64,000 nt of DNA from Larus michahellis (Eukaryota > Chordata > Aves > Charadriiformes > Laridae). The translations under genes and the position numbers were made by a program. Below, piece after piece: positions 20,901 to 34,600 of this stretch; position 1 is the first letter of the stretch; each line of letters begins with the position of its first letter. The notes beneath the pieces were generated by a model. The model did no database searches, was not told the DNA's origin, and was given only the letters and a program-made list of their open reading frames with translations. The stretch covers positions 14,915,378-14,979,377 of the forward strand of contig NC_133906.1 of the NCBI RefSeq assembly GCF_964199755.1, read 5' to 3'.

Positions 20901-23900
20901 CACTATCCCACCCCTCCCTCAGGAGGGGCTGCCCTCAGCGTACACAGGGCCGCTTGGCGTCCTGAGAACTTGGCAAAACCAGGGGGTAATGAGCGTGGCT
21001 AATGGACGGCATCAGAGCACATGTTGCTGTTTTCCTCATCGTGTTACAAAGAACAGGAGTCCGATGAAATTTAAAGACAGAAAAATTCAAGTATACCGAC
21101 TCAGAAGAGCACAGTACAGTCACAATAAACTTTGTGGTACAGTTAATGTCTTAAATTGTGTATGGGGATGCCTGAGTTTTTAATTCATTAATTGGGAAAT
21201 GTAATACACTAAGCTTGCTGTGACAGTGGGATTAATTAAGGAAGTTACACAGACTTTGGTTTCATACCTTCTCCTGGGGCTTTGGTTCATTGATATTAAA
21301 CAGTTCATAGTCCCGTCTTTTCCATGGGATTCCGTGTAAAGATCTAAAATCACTTCGGAGATATTTTAAAATTACTCATCCCAGTGCTTTTGTGCTATAT
21401 ATACACGTCGTTCACCTGATTTTACAGCTGAACAGGCGGAGGCATCCACATCTGCAGCAGTTTTGCGCGGGTCGAGAGGAAGGCGGCTGCAGGGCTGCAG
21501 GTGTGACCTGTTCACGGTGGTTCCAAGTACGAGAACACCTTCCCCGTCAGGTTTGTTGTGCTAATTGTTCATAAGAAGCATCAAACTCTGCGCTGCTGGT
21601 GCTCCTTTCTTCAGATCTGGGGTCCCTGAAAAGGTCTCATCCAAACACAGTCCCAAGCCAAAACTACGAAACTGGGATCTTCACAAATGTGATTAACTTC
21701 ACTAGTGTGAGCAGTCCCCTTGGGATTCTTCACCATTGTACAGACAAATGTGTGTAATTGCAGAATCAAGGCCTTAGGCTGTGAGAAGTGAAGAAATCAC
21801 AGCTGGAGGTGGTATATCTGTAGCTTCTTTGTGGGAGGTTTTGTATTAATAGTCAATTAATTCAATGTGTCAAACAAATAAAGCTTTAAATATTTAGAGA
21901 TTAGGAGGTGCTTAATAAAAAATTTACAGGGAAAAAGGAAGATTCCCTGATCGCTACAGTGGCATTCGGTTATTCAAAATAAAGTAGGTAGGATAACATA
22001 GACAGATCATTAAATACTTTGTGTTTACCATGTCAAGACTCTGTGAGAACAGCCATTGATGTATACCAAATACAGAGGAGAGGAAGAGCCTTATCATCTG
22101 GCCAGACTTCCCTACCTAGTGTTTTTATTCGAGCATTTTACTGTTTATGGAAGCTGTCCCAGGCACAGACTATGCCTTATTTTTTGGAAGGGGAAAGATG
22201 TCATCAGCCGACAATCTGCTGTGATGTGGGAGTTGGCAAGGTGGCGTCCTCCACCTCTCCTTTTGATGGGGCTCCTCAGTGCAGGAAAGAATGAGAATCT
22301 GGTTGGACTGCAGGTGGGAAACAAGTGACCAGAGACCCCTGACATTTGTGAGCAGCCCCAGCCCCAGTGCTCTGTTTGATTTGTTAAGTCCCTGGATAAA
22401 ACAATTATCTGGCCTTCTCTCCCTGATTTCATTAATCTTTCTAATGGAAGAGCTTCAACAGAGTGTCCCCCCTGTAGCATTGGAGTATTCTGGAGAGGAA
22501 GAGCTGTGGGTTCAAAATTTGGGGTGCCTGACATCTTTAGAAGGTGTAAACTCAGCTGTTGCGCTAGTCACTGTTATAAACCCTTGCTTGGATCCAGCCC
22601 TTGGGCCATACGAACACTGTGTAGGCAGTGGCAAGTTAGGAGGCATTCTTTTTATTTCATAAAAGCTTTTGGGATAAAACCAGTCGAAAACTAGGAGATC
22701 AAAGAAGAACCGTGTGTTATTGTACACGTGTGGACAGTTTTGTTGAACATGAGTCTCCACAGTTAATCTCCAGAAAACTCTTCATATTGAAATATGGTCT
22801 GAGAGGCAAAGGAAAAAAGAGCTACATATAAACAAAAATAAAAGTATGTAAGAATAAAAGGTGAGAACCCATTAAAAACCCTGTGCTGCTCTGCTTTTGC
22901 TGTGCACTCAAAGTTGTCGTTTTGGAAAAGGATGTGCCTTGGATTATGTGTGTGCGTGTGCATAGGAGAGGAGAGGGCTTTTTGAGTTGATTATTATAGA
23001 AGCTGTAAGTAATTAGGTAGTAGTATTGAAAATAAACAGGGTTTAGGGTCTGGGTTGTTTTTTTTTGCTTGGCGTTGTTACTGCACCGTGAGTTTGTCTC
23101 ATCCTGCAGCTCCCATCAGCAGAGAACAAAAAATAGGCAGAACTTTTTAGACTCTTTGATAATGACTGTAATTAGCATCACAAGCTATGGAAATTGCAGT
23201 ATTCCCTAAAGGTTTCTTGTCATTCTCCCATGTTTCTGCGCTTGAAAACAAAGATTTTTAAGACAAGGTATCTTCTGTATTTGGTACTGTCCCACTCATG
23301 GTGATGTTCCAGCCCCCATGGCTGCGGGAATCCGTTCTTAATGCTTGTGTCAGAGTCGTATTTCTGAGCTGGTCTGTGTGAAAGCTGTTTCCTGCCAGAA
23401 AGTAAACACGCTACTTTAAAACAGTGTATGTTGTTCAGCATCCAAAATGAAGCCTTTTTCTTTATGATGTGGTCATAGCACGTAGCGTGGGATTTTCGGA
23501 GCTAGTGAAAATGTTAGTAAGAGAAAGTGCGTTTTAAAATCCCAGTATGTGAATGTTTTAATCAGGAATTCGATGATGTCATAAAATAAATTATTTTTGC
23601 CCTTAAAACATGTGCCAGGGCTGGGTCAAACTACAGCATAAAGGCAGTATTATGGTATGATGGCGCTGACTGATTTATTAGAGCCCTTGCCGTAGAGGCC
23701 GTTAGCATCGGAGGTGGGTAGATTTCTCCTGCCCGAGCCTCCACCTGTAGCACGGGGTGATCAGTCCTCAACTCGCCCGAACTGAAAAGATCTTGTGTTT
23801 CTTTCCTTGTTTTTCAATTTGGGTCATTAACTGCCGTGTCTGATTCATTTCGAAGCTGAATAATTCTGACAGCTGACAATTTGGTACACATACCAGAGGC

Positions 23901-26900
23901 TGAGCTGCGGAGCCGCAAAGCTGGCGAGGCTCCTGCGGCCCCAGCAGAGGCTCTACCTGCTGCATCCCGGCAGCTCCGGCACAAAGGGGATGCCGGACAC
24001 GTATTCCCTGGGGAACTAATTGGTCAAAGTAAGGTCATCCCAAGCATCTGCAACCCACCTTCGTGTTTATCCTGGATAAACCTTTGGTTACAAACCAGCA
24101 AATGCATCCACGTTCTTTTCAAAGCTCGGAGTTGAACCGCTCAGTCGCAGCATCAGATTATTAATAGCACTCTTCGTTATCCTCACCGTTTGTTTATTAT
24201 TTATATTTCTGTTCATTTTGAAGTTTGTTTGGGTGTGAAGAGAAGATCATGGGTTCACGGGTTTGTCCAGAATTCTGCCACACAAGTACAATGTTCAATA
24301 ATGGTAAATATTGTTATTTTTATTACTTCATGTTATTGCTGTCATGATGGGAATAGAAGGATTTAGCTCTAGAAATACGGTACTTCACGCAGACTGAGAG
24401 GCAAATTGTCTTCAATGACTGACCAAAACCGGGAAGAAGGCAGAAATGCCATCTCTTTTGAATTAATTATGAACCACACAGCTCTTGCTATTATCTGTTT
24501 ACACATTATTGGCCTTGTGATGTGCTGGTGAGAGATTTCCTTTCACTGTCTGGTCCAAACGTACGTTAAGTCCAATTTCATTAAAAAGGCTGCTCGCTTT
24601 CCCTGTTGAAAGGGTCATTGTGTTAGTTATTACAGTGTTTTCTTTGTGCTCGCTTTCCCCAAATTCCAGTAACTATTTTGTAGAAAAGTTTCAAAGTGAA
24701 CTTTTGATGCCTGTGAAAGCTGCTCCATTGACTTTATTGACTCCAGAGCCTGAAGTTCTTTATCCGCAGAGATCTTTAAAAGGACACTAAAAAGTTTCAG
24801 CCAAAGCTTATAGAATTTGGTACTTATGGTTAAGTGTTATAGCCCCAACGCTGTTCCCATGGAGACCTACAGGAATTTTTCCATTGAATTAAGTGGTAGC
24901 AAAGCATACCCTTTATTAAGTGGGGAAAGAAGTAGACTGGATAACTCAATTTGTTGTTCCCGGTTTTGTTTGCGTGCTTGCTCTTCTCTATAAAGAAATA
25001 AAGGAGAAGTTATAGGTATTTGCATTGCCATCCATCTGCCTCAAGCTTCCTGTGTTTATAGATAAGGGACAGGGGTGGTTACAGTGTGATAACCCGCGAG
25101 GCAAAGGCAGAGCTCTCCTTCTTTCACTCCTTGATGGTGTCTTTCCTGGGAAACTGGGATGTGAGGAGGGCGTTTCAGTACCCCCCGTCTCCTGCTCCGG
25201 AGGGGTCAGCAGTGGCACAGCTGAGGACTTATTAGTGTTAGCAGTAAAATTCCCATTATTTACTAATACACAAAGAAATCCCAAGTATACTCACACTTCA
25301 AAAGAGTTTTTCCATTCTGGAAATTTGGGATATTGCTCAAGGGGCTGTTGGAAGCCCTTGGTGAGCCCTGCTCCAGCCACGGCTTCGAGTGGGGGCTCTA
25401 CGATAGGCGTATGGCTGGATTCTGCAGCTCTGGTGTCTGAAGATCCTTAGCAATTTACAGAAAAAGAGAAAATCAAGCCCTCAAATCGTACAATATGGTG
25501 CTGAAAATTGTTTTTGGTTGAAGCTGTGTCAGGAAATCCTTGGCTACTGAAGTCAACAGACTTATGAGTGATTTAAATGGAGTGAGGGTTTTGGCTATAA
25601 TGAAGTCCTTTCATTTTGGCTCACTGAGATTTCTCTTGTTCTTTCTTAGTGCCTTATGACACATTCACTCCATCCCTGCTGCAAACAACGAGAAATTATA
25701 CTATCATGGTCTCCCTTTAAATATTTTCTATTTGAGGGCCTAGTGAAAAGACTCCAGAGGCAAATTCTTGGTTTAGAAGTTGCTATTTATGTCTAGACAC
25801 ATCTGAATGTCGTTATGCTTTGAATGTTCTGGATTGCTTGCCATTTTCTTTGTAAAGATGTATGAGTCTAGAGAGAGAGTGCATTATTTTAAAGTAACTT
25901 GAAATAAGCTTTAACCAGCTCCGGGGTCTCTACTTGTTGCAGCTGGCTCCCTTGATAAAAATACATAACAAAATAAGCAACGCTACAAGCAAAAGTCTTA
26001 TTTATTGGTGTTTTAAAGCAGCGTGGAAATGTGTTCTCAATGTATGACGTTGGATTCTGTTGGCATATTAGCGTTTGAATTAGTGTTTGAATTTGTTGGC
26101 AGTTAGTATTAGAATTTGAATTATTATAGTGTCTCAGACTCCTGGTTGTGGCCGGGATCCTACGGGCTGTCCACAAACAAAACCACTGTGTTGCCTTTAT
26201 TCCGAAGGGCTTTCAGCCCACGTGTAAGGCAGGTGATGACAGGGAACACAGTTGGACACAGAAGGAAAGAAAATAACAAAATGCTAATCAGTGCCAAGAA
26301 AGCTAGCGGTCTCACTATTGCTAATCAACTATCAAGCATTGTAGTAAATAAATAGATAACTTTAGCAATTTACACATTTCTTAAAAAAATATGATTACAG
26401 AGTTATGCACGCCTGGAATAAGCCAAGTTGTCCTCAATGTGCATTTCAGCTCCAAAAGCAGGTTACACAATATGGTTTTCATAGACCGGGTGATCTGTCT
26501 TCCACCTCTATTTTTCTGCAGTTCTGTATTCCTAAAAGGATTCTTCAAGGTATTCTAAAATACTACAACTTAAATTGCTGCTTGGTTTTGTTCTTTGCCG
26601 CAAACTGTGTTTGCTTAACAGAGTTACAGAGGGTCAACACGAAGAGCAGCCTGGATCTCTGGCTCTACCGATGCTCACCCACTTGAAGAATGGCCTCACA
26701 GCTCTTGTAATTATGCCTTCTTTGCTGTTTTGTAGATATTAATGTCACAGCATTCCTGTACGGGTTAAATTAACAAATACAGAATTTTCTAGCATTTTTC
26801 TTTTATGAGAAACGGATCCTCCGGGTCAATCACGAGACTTCTTGTTTCTGGATTGAGCGCGGGCAGGGCAGGACTGATGGTGATGGTAGTCGATGAAATG

Positions 26901-27930
26901 GGCACACGCGTGGGTATGAATCTCCAAATCTGCCCTGGATCTCCAGGGTGGGACCACAGATGTTGAGTGTACGGCATACGCCAGCTAGCTACGGCATCAA
27001 GACTGGCTGTGAACACTCAGGGACATTTCATCCCTAAACCTGGCAAAACGGAGGTCAGGTGGATGCAGGAGAAGAGCGAGACGCTTCGGTTTCACATCAC
27101 TTTAAAGAATACAAAATGTCATTAAATCTCTGTGTATCAACTTATCCAACTTAATTGTCTTACTGCTGGCTGCATGCTGGTTTACATTCCTTTTTAAAGG
27201 ACGAAGAAAATTTTTCAAACGAACGATCAAAAGAATATTTTACTCTTTTCACTTTCAGAGTATGGGGCCTATGAAACATTTATTCAGGAAATGAAATATT
27301 AGGGCCTGACAGGTATCTCTAGCGTCACTGAGTAAGCAGGTTATCTGGAGATTTCTAGTGCAAACAACCCCGTGCTTTGATGAGTACGTGAGTAATACCA
27401 TTACAGGAGTTTGAAAGCTAGATTAGATTGGGGTGGAAGTCAGAGTCATTTCAGCAATTATAATAAAGTCTGAAAATTAACAGCCTATTACAATGAGAAA
27501 CATCTTTCTTCATCAGTCTGTTCCTTAAGCAAAGAGTAACAGAGCATTTTGGTTTACCGTCTAAATAATAAGATTTTTGTTGAGCAGGGGGGCTGCATGT
27601 AATGGAAGGAGATTGGTGCCTCGTAGCTTAGATTGTAGGGAATTTTGCAAGAGGATCAGTGAAATGTTGCAGTCCTACGTGGTCGTAGCTTTATGTTTGT
27701 TATTGTTTTTCTGTATGACATCTGTCTGCGATTTTGACGCTTTATATTCACGCAAGGTTGTCGTCAAAACCATGCACACCCTTCCTGTTAACTTGAGTGG
27801 TTTGGAGCTCTGAGGCCTTAAATTGTAATTACATCCCTTCAAATGTCAGGTTCTCCAACAGCATATCACTTCTGGCAATAGAAACCTAAGCAGCTTAGGT
27901 GATATACACCTAAGTACCTTAATAGCTTCC
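20901..27930. other. Gene desert, no gene recognised
   Basis: No conserved exon, CR1 copy or RNA gene is apparent. An AATAAA lies at 21,124-21,129. AT-rich segments such as 24,450-24,540 carry homeodomain-like TAATTA and forkhead-like TGTTTAC words and could be regulatory, but this is only suggestive. Confidence 0.45.
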
Positions 27931-27936
27931 CCATGG

Positions 27937-28319
27937 TATATAACGTCCGGGGAATCTCCCCGCGCCGGGAACCTGATCGGGGGGATCTGAGTCACAGTGA
28001 CAGCTTCGGCAGACGGGCGGGCGGCGACGTACGGGAGCGTGTGATGGGCTCGGAGGCGGCGAGTTGATGATTTGCTATTTATAGACGCACGGAGAGGCTC
28101 CGAGGCAGGAACTCCATGCAGGGCCACTCCTGCATTCGCTGGGGAAACGACTCCTGGGCAGAGCTGGGAGCGAAGCACCGTTTGTAGCTGGCGTAGTCTC
28201 AGAGCGCCCTGATTGTAGGAACACGTGGACGTGCCACAGAAGCAGCTTTTGATGAGAGGCTGAAATACTGCACATTTCAGCAATGCACACACTGCTGAAT
28301 TTTACCTTTCTGTTCCTTG
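27937..28319 (+). promoter_or_regulatory. Promoter-like cluster with a possible signal-peptide first exon
   Basis: A TATATAA box (27,937-27,943) is followed at once by a small CpG-rich patch containing a kappaB-like GGGGAATCTCCCC (27,949-27,961), an AP-1 site TGAGTCA (27,988-27,994) and a MEF2-like CTATTTATAG (28,075-28,084), which could also act as a second TATA element. Near its right end an ATG at 28,283 opens MHTLLNFTFLFL, a hydrophobic signal-peptide-like start, and runs into a donor GTGAGT at 28,320. I found no matching second exon, and upstream ATGs are present, so this may be an enhancer or chance. Confidence 0.3.
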
Positions 28320-28510
28320 GTGAGTGTGTTTTGTTTTCACAGAGAAAGAATGAAATGACGCTGTGTACCCTTTACATCAAGAGCAGTCTCCTCTCGTTAT
28401 TATAGGGTATAACTCAGGAATTAATTTGGTCCAGTTTATTTACTGGATGATCCTCTCTCTTGTCAACCAATTCTGGAAACTAGAGATATAGGACTTACAT
28501 ACATTACCTG

Positions 28511-28602
28511 GTCTAGTGGGAGGTGTCCCTGCCCGTGGCAGGGGGTTGCAACTACATGATCTTTAAGGTCCCTTCCAACCCAAACCATTCTGTGATTCTA
28601 TG
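28511..28602 (+). mobile_element. CR1 LINE 3' end, 5'-truncated
   Basis: Matches the last part of the avian CR1 3' end: GTGGGAGGTGTCCCTGCCC, then CTTTAAGGTCCCTTCCAACC, then CATTCTGTGATTCTATG with the terminal short repeat. Extreme 5' truncation is normal for CR1. Confidence 0.9.
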
Positions 28603-28604
28603 AA

Positions 28605-31600
28605 TATCCTTCTCTTCGTAGGAGACATTGATGATTACAGCATCCAGTTGCATCTAACTCATCACCATCAGCTGGAATCGAAACCAGAGATTGTTTTTGT
28701 TTCAGTTATTTAGTAAAAGAGTGTCGTGTTTTAGCTATCTCCTAAAAAAAGGGGGACTCCAGAGCTCAGACTGCCAGTTAGAAACTTGGAGACCTCCACA
28801 GAATGAGCCTATGGGCTGTAGCTGGGAGATGGCTGTATGATAAACCTGCCTGCTGCAGCTGGCGTGAAACCGGCCCTCCGGATGGAAATCTGAATATAGG
28901 GCTCAATGATGACACTAACAGTTGAAAATGTGCCATGTGTGCATCCGAAAAGCTGCCTGTCCAAGGCGATGTGGGGCTGAGGTGGTCAGTGGTGGGAGGA
29001 CGCTGCTGGGAAGGTGCTAGCTCATTCAGGGGACTCATCCCATGCAGTTTGCCCGCAGCCGTACCAGCACAGGGAGCGGTGCCATCTCCTGTGCTTCCCT
29101 CCATAGTCCCTAGCGTGGTTTCAGATGGGGTCAGCACTTTCCCAGACCGTTCCTGTCCTAGACAGGGCTTAAGACTTGGGCCATTTTCAGTATGGGGTTT
29201 GGACATGCCACTCTGCTCCAGAGATGGGAAGACTTTAATAATAAGGATGATTATAGTCATCCTGTGCTAGCTGACCCCGGTGCCAGGGAAGGTCCAGCAT
29301 GTTGAGTTCAGTTGGAGAACATGCCCCCTGTTTTCCTGACAGAAGGGAAAAAATCCAATTGCAAGAAGCTATAAAACAACAGACATCATAATCCTACAAG
29401 TAGGCTGGAAGTTTTGTCATAAAACATTTTCTCAAGAAGGTGTTTCCTGCCTTTCTGCTGCAAGAAAAAACACATTTCTCTCCCTAAGGGACTGAATGGA
29501 GCTGTGCCTCTGGCTTAGACCCATGTGTCCATCAAAGTCAAGGATCAATGTCATGCTTGTTTCATGGATGCTGAATTGAGTGCTTAGGGGCCAGCTCTGA
29601 GAGTCTGCACACTCTTAAATCCTGATGAGCTCAATGAGCGCGGAAGGAGCTCATCACCTCGGCGGATCAGGCAGATATTGGAGCCAGCGAAGCCTCGCTG
29701 AAGCCCATGTCACATGCTTAAAAAGGTCAGTCACGTATTTACAAAAGCCCGGCAGAGCTGAATTGCGCCCTGATTGAGATTATACTGGAAGCAAGACATG
29801 TGATTGCGCTGATGTTTACATTATTTCCCAAGAAGGTAGAATTCAGGCATTTATGTTTGATGGGTTTGCACCGTGCAGAGCTCGCAGCCTGATTTGTATT
29901 CAGCTGCTGCGTATTGAGGCCGGTCATCGGTCTTGTAAATGGTAGATAGGAGGAATCGCTACAGCAGAGAAATATTTCCTCTGTTTTAGGATAGATTTTA
30001 ACCGTAGCCTTCTGACTCCTGATAACCGAAGCAAGAGTTATGTGTCTGGCGGTCTCTGCCCTACACTCCTGGTTATTTATTCCGCGATGTGCAGGAAGGA
30101 AGGAGACGTGCGCAATCTCCATTCTTGTTACCAGGAATTGTGCACCTAATTCTCTGTGCATTGTACTGAAAATGAACTAGTAAGATGTGTTCTGCATCAG
30201 CAAAAAGGCTCCCTTATTCAGCTGGAATGAGAACAGGCACGCTATAACTTGGGAGTAAAGAAAATCGCTGTAAACGATTTCTTTAAACAGAGTCTGTTGG
30301 GTTTTTCCGTAAATTTTTGCTGAGGGTGAAGATTCTGCAGGGGTTTTTTTCCTCCTTTTTCCTACCCAATTGCTAACCTTTCTGTTGCATGTGTTTCTGC
30401 TGCTTCTAGCACTTTTCATTCTGATGGCAGTTTTTCATCTCTTCACTAGCTTATGGCTAAAACAGTCCTTGTAACAGGAATTTCGGTTCCTTACTCTCCA
30501 GAATAATTATTTCCATTTGTTCCCACTCCGGTCCTGGGGGAAAGGGCTTCCTCCTGTCTCGCCGCGATGGATCCGTCCTCCCCATTCCTCTACTTTGGGC
30601 AAATGTCTTGTCTGCAGGTGTCAACCCTGAGTGACAGCACCTTTCTGAGCTGTACTTTCAAGTCATTCTTAGCTAATACATTGCCTAAACGTATTAGGAC
30701 TTATTATTAGGACTGAAATTTTCCTGGTTGACTACCCAACTAATCAAAATGCATCGGCGTACACATGCATAATTATGGTAATGCCTATAATTCGGTGACT
30801 TACTCTGTCTGAAAACTTTGCAGAGCGCTTCTCCGAAGTGCCGTGAAGTGCTGTTAATCACAGCGCAGAGACTGGAAATGCGCGGGGAACGGAGCGGGTT
30901 CTTCTCGTGCTGTGGCTCAACAGGTCGCTAAAAGACCCAGGGAAAGGCGTTCAAATTGGGATCTCCTCACCCACCGTTCTGTGTGTTAGCCGCTGCCGAG
31001 AGCCTAGATCTTTTTTCTGCCGCCAAAAGATCTAACGCAGAATCACAACTCAGAGTTTTTGCTGAAGCAAAGTCATTTGTGTGCTATGTGATTTTATAAA
31101 AGCATAGACTTTCGGCTTTTTACAGCATTTTGAACTTTTAAAATTAGTTTTAGCTATGAATTTGAAGGATTTTGAATCTGATAGATGTTAATTAATGAAA
31201 AAAATCACCAAAATTAGAGAAAGAGTAGGTACTTACCTGCTCTGTCCATGCAACAGCCAGACATCATCCTGTACATTCTGTTTTCCTGCTGTCCTCACCG
31301 ACACATGGCAGAGATCATCTACAGGAGAAAGCCACCTCGCTACAACTAATCTCTATATTTCAATCAATGCAAGTAATATCCATTTTTCCTGGTTTGGCTG
31401 GGAACACATTTGCCTAACCCATAATAAGCTACTTTATATGGAAATCAGTGCCCGTGCAGTCCTCGCTCCAGTCGAAGTATATTGGTTTATGGATTCGCGT
31501 TAAGTTCTGCAGCAGCACAACTTTCTTCTGCAGCAAAGCCCTTGGAGAGTCATCAGCCTCCTACGGCATCACGGCATGGAAATAAAAAGTGAAGGTTTAG

Positions 31601-34600
31601 GACATTTCAAATGTATCAAAGTTATGAATTCTGCCTGAATTCATGAAGCTGTTGTATTATTTAATGCCTCGCTGTATAAAGACTCAGAGGTTTGTTTCAA
31701 TATTTATGTTGCCTGCTTCAGGCCTGAGCTTAAAAGAGTTGTGAGAGGAGCAACCCGGTGTCATTTCTTGTAACAATCTGCTGGAAGGAGGCGAGGGTGC
31801 TGACCTGGGCGAAAGGCAGAGGAAATCTGGTCTCGCCAAGTGACTGATGGCAGTGGAAAACCCCCAGCAGAAAGGAGCAAAGGCAAATGTGTATTTAAGT
31901 GCTGCAAAGAGGGGACGTATCTGGCGATGGGAGGGGTGGTACAGACACGTTGCGGGCAGGAATCGTTAATGTAACCTGTGACCAGGGAGCCCAGAAGGCG
32001 TACAACAAAATTGAAGCAGAAGCCGAGTGATGATGTGGGTTCTGAAGGGCTTGGAATTGCCTGGAGGTATTTAAAACACCACTTAAATCTGTGTGTACGC
32101 TCAGCCTGCGGGTGAGTAAATGCCTTGTGATCCTTTCAGCCGCTCCTCCGAGAGCCCTGCGCACAGCGCGCCGGTGCAGGCATTATTCCTCAAGGGTTAA
32201 ACTATAAACTGAAGTACCCTCAAGTGCGCAGCTCAAGTGAGGGTGGTTTTTGAGTATCCAACAATCTTATGGCAGCTGGAATGCGGAGGCTCATTCCCGA
32301 GCTGTAATGCCAGAGCCCGTGCACAGAAACCGTGGCCGGTGTCTGCAGGGACCCGTTCACAGCAGCTCCTTGGTTTTATGGAGGTCGTGAGCCATCCAGT
32401 ATTGATTGGAGGGGTTTCGAGGGTACTAACCTGCGTAAAAGTGGTCCTTAAATACTAAATAAAAAAGCCACTTAGAGTGTCACCACTAGGAGGATTTTCC
32501 GCTTGCCGGGAGCAGCGTCTCAGCGCTCGTGGGCTGCAGAGCTGCTCCAGGAACGAACCATGATGTGACGCGCAGTTCTTGTGTTTCTTCCTGTGCATGA
32601 GCACACACAAACAAAATACTGACCCCAGTTCAGAGCTTCTAAATTCTACCAAAATCCCTTCGCCTGGTGTTTCGCACTGGCCAGGCATTGCTGGTCCTAG
32701 GCACAGGGACCAGAGTAGATAGAAGTAACTGTGCGAAGCCAGGAGGAGAATGTCCTGGGAGCAGATGCCTCCTTTGGCTCCTTTGGCCATTTCCAACTGA
32801 TGAACATTGTATAAGACTTAGCAACCGTCAGCAGGGAGTGGGTGCAACCCCTTCCTCCTTGCAGGCTCCTTGTGTGCTCTGCCACAGCTGGTTGGGAACT
32901 GAAGCCCCATCAGTGAGTTCATCCGACAGCGGAGGCATCTCGTGTGGGAGATCTTTCTGGGATGCAGGAGCCGGGACGCTGACCTCTGCACATCATCCAT
33001 CAGGAGCCGGGGCCATCCCACGTCTGCAGAGATTGCCCCGTCTAACACAAACTCCTTACACGAAGAAGGCAAGTGACCGTGGCTCCACGATTCTCAGGAG
33101 GTTTTGTGACTAACTGCTTGCTTCCGCATGATGAAGGACAAGCTGCCTTCTTCTTCTCTCTGGGGATTAGTCCCAGACAAGGCTTTTTGTGAATATTATG
33201 AAGGCACTTTATCAGCAGCATTGGGTCTCCCACGCAACAGCAAAGTGACCTTGAGTAAAGCCGTGGTGGGAGACGGAGACAGCTCTTCCATACAGCTCTG
33301 CCTCCATCTCCTCTGGGCATGAATTAAACACCAACTCAACCTTTTTCTTCCGCATGCAGGGGCCAGGGAAGCAAAGCGCGGCTGTGCTGATGGTTATGTC
33401 AGGCCCGTCACACATCAATAAGATATCAACACAGAATTATCTCTAAAAGCTGGCTTTCAGTTTATATTTGGTGAAAGGATGGTTTTCCTTTGCCCTCCGG
33501 GGTTTCCAGTGAGGATTTACACACCTTGGCTGGGAATGGCTGGTTGTGTGACCCTGCTCACCAGTGCATCCATGCACGCGGACCAGTTTTCTTTACTTTT
33601 GGCTGCCTTGTGGGTTTTTTTGTCCTTGGTCTGGTGATTCTGTCCTGTAAAGGAAGTGTATTTAGGGAGGTGCCTGTATTCTTGCAGCCTTTTCATCATG
33701 TTTACTTTCCCTTGTACAGGATATTTAACCGCTGCGGCTGGGGTGGTTCTACAGTGGCTGTTCACTGCTAATTATTAAACATCCAATACAAATAAAGTAC
33801 TCTCTTCTTTGCAACCGCGGGGATAAATGTTGGAGTGTTAGATTTATTTTATTCTTTCAAAACCAGTGTAAAGTTAAACTTCCTGTGTTGCCCCTGGGTT
33901 TTCATAGTGCAGAATTGGTCAGTCAAGCATGCAAAAATCTGGTGAAATAAACCCTAGAGACCAGGTTTGAAATGTGCCTTTCACCGTCCAGAATTCTCTT
34001 GTGCTCAAAGCGGTTGCCCAAACTCAGCACGCAAGGCTTAATAATAATTAATTACTCTAAGCCAGATAATGAAAAAAGTGGTATGGAGAGACTCCATGTA
34101 AGCATACCATTTAAAAGCATTAAATTTATTTTCTTGTGGTGCAAACCATCAGTAATCAAATTTCCATTACCCAGTGGTGGGTGTGAACAGACAAGAAAAA
34201 TACTGAGTCAACGGAATACCTATTAGAGATCTGCACGAGTATCTTGCTTTAAATACGGCCAAGGAAGGAGCTATTTTCCCGAGAGGCTGGTCTTCTACTG
34301 AGTAAGCATGACTCTAAGTCCTTTACATTATTTTTTTTTCCCTCTTGAGAAACACCCTCTACTTCTGGGAGTGCCAGGAGACACGCCGAAGGAAAGGGAT
34401 CTGTTCACAGCCTGCAGCAAGTATTTGGCAGGGATGAAAATAGTGAAACAAACTTTTCTGAAGTGTCCTCTGAAGATAGACAATTAGTCTAGTCCATCTT
34501 GCTCTGGAATTGCTCTAGAAAAAAACATGGAGAACCTTAAAAGTATGATGGGACTGTCTACCTGACGTGATTCTTCTTGCTGGATTTATGGCACGAGGCT

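Noticed and set aside
28935-29270. Second exon or separate gene downstream of the 28 kb promoter-like cluster
   Set aside because: The frame overlaps a longer one on the other strand, has no acceptor in the right phase that I could support, and shows no family similarity.
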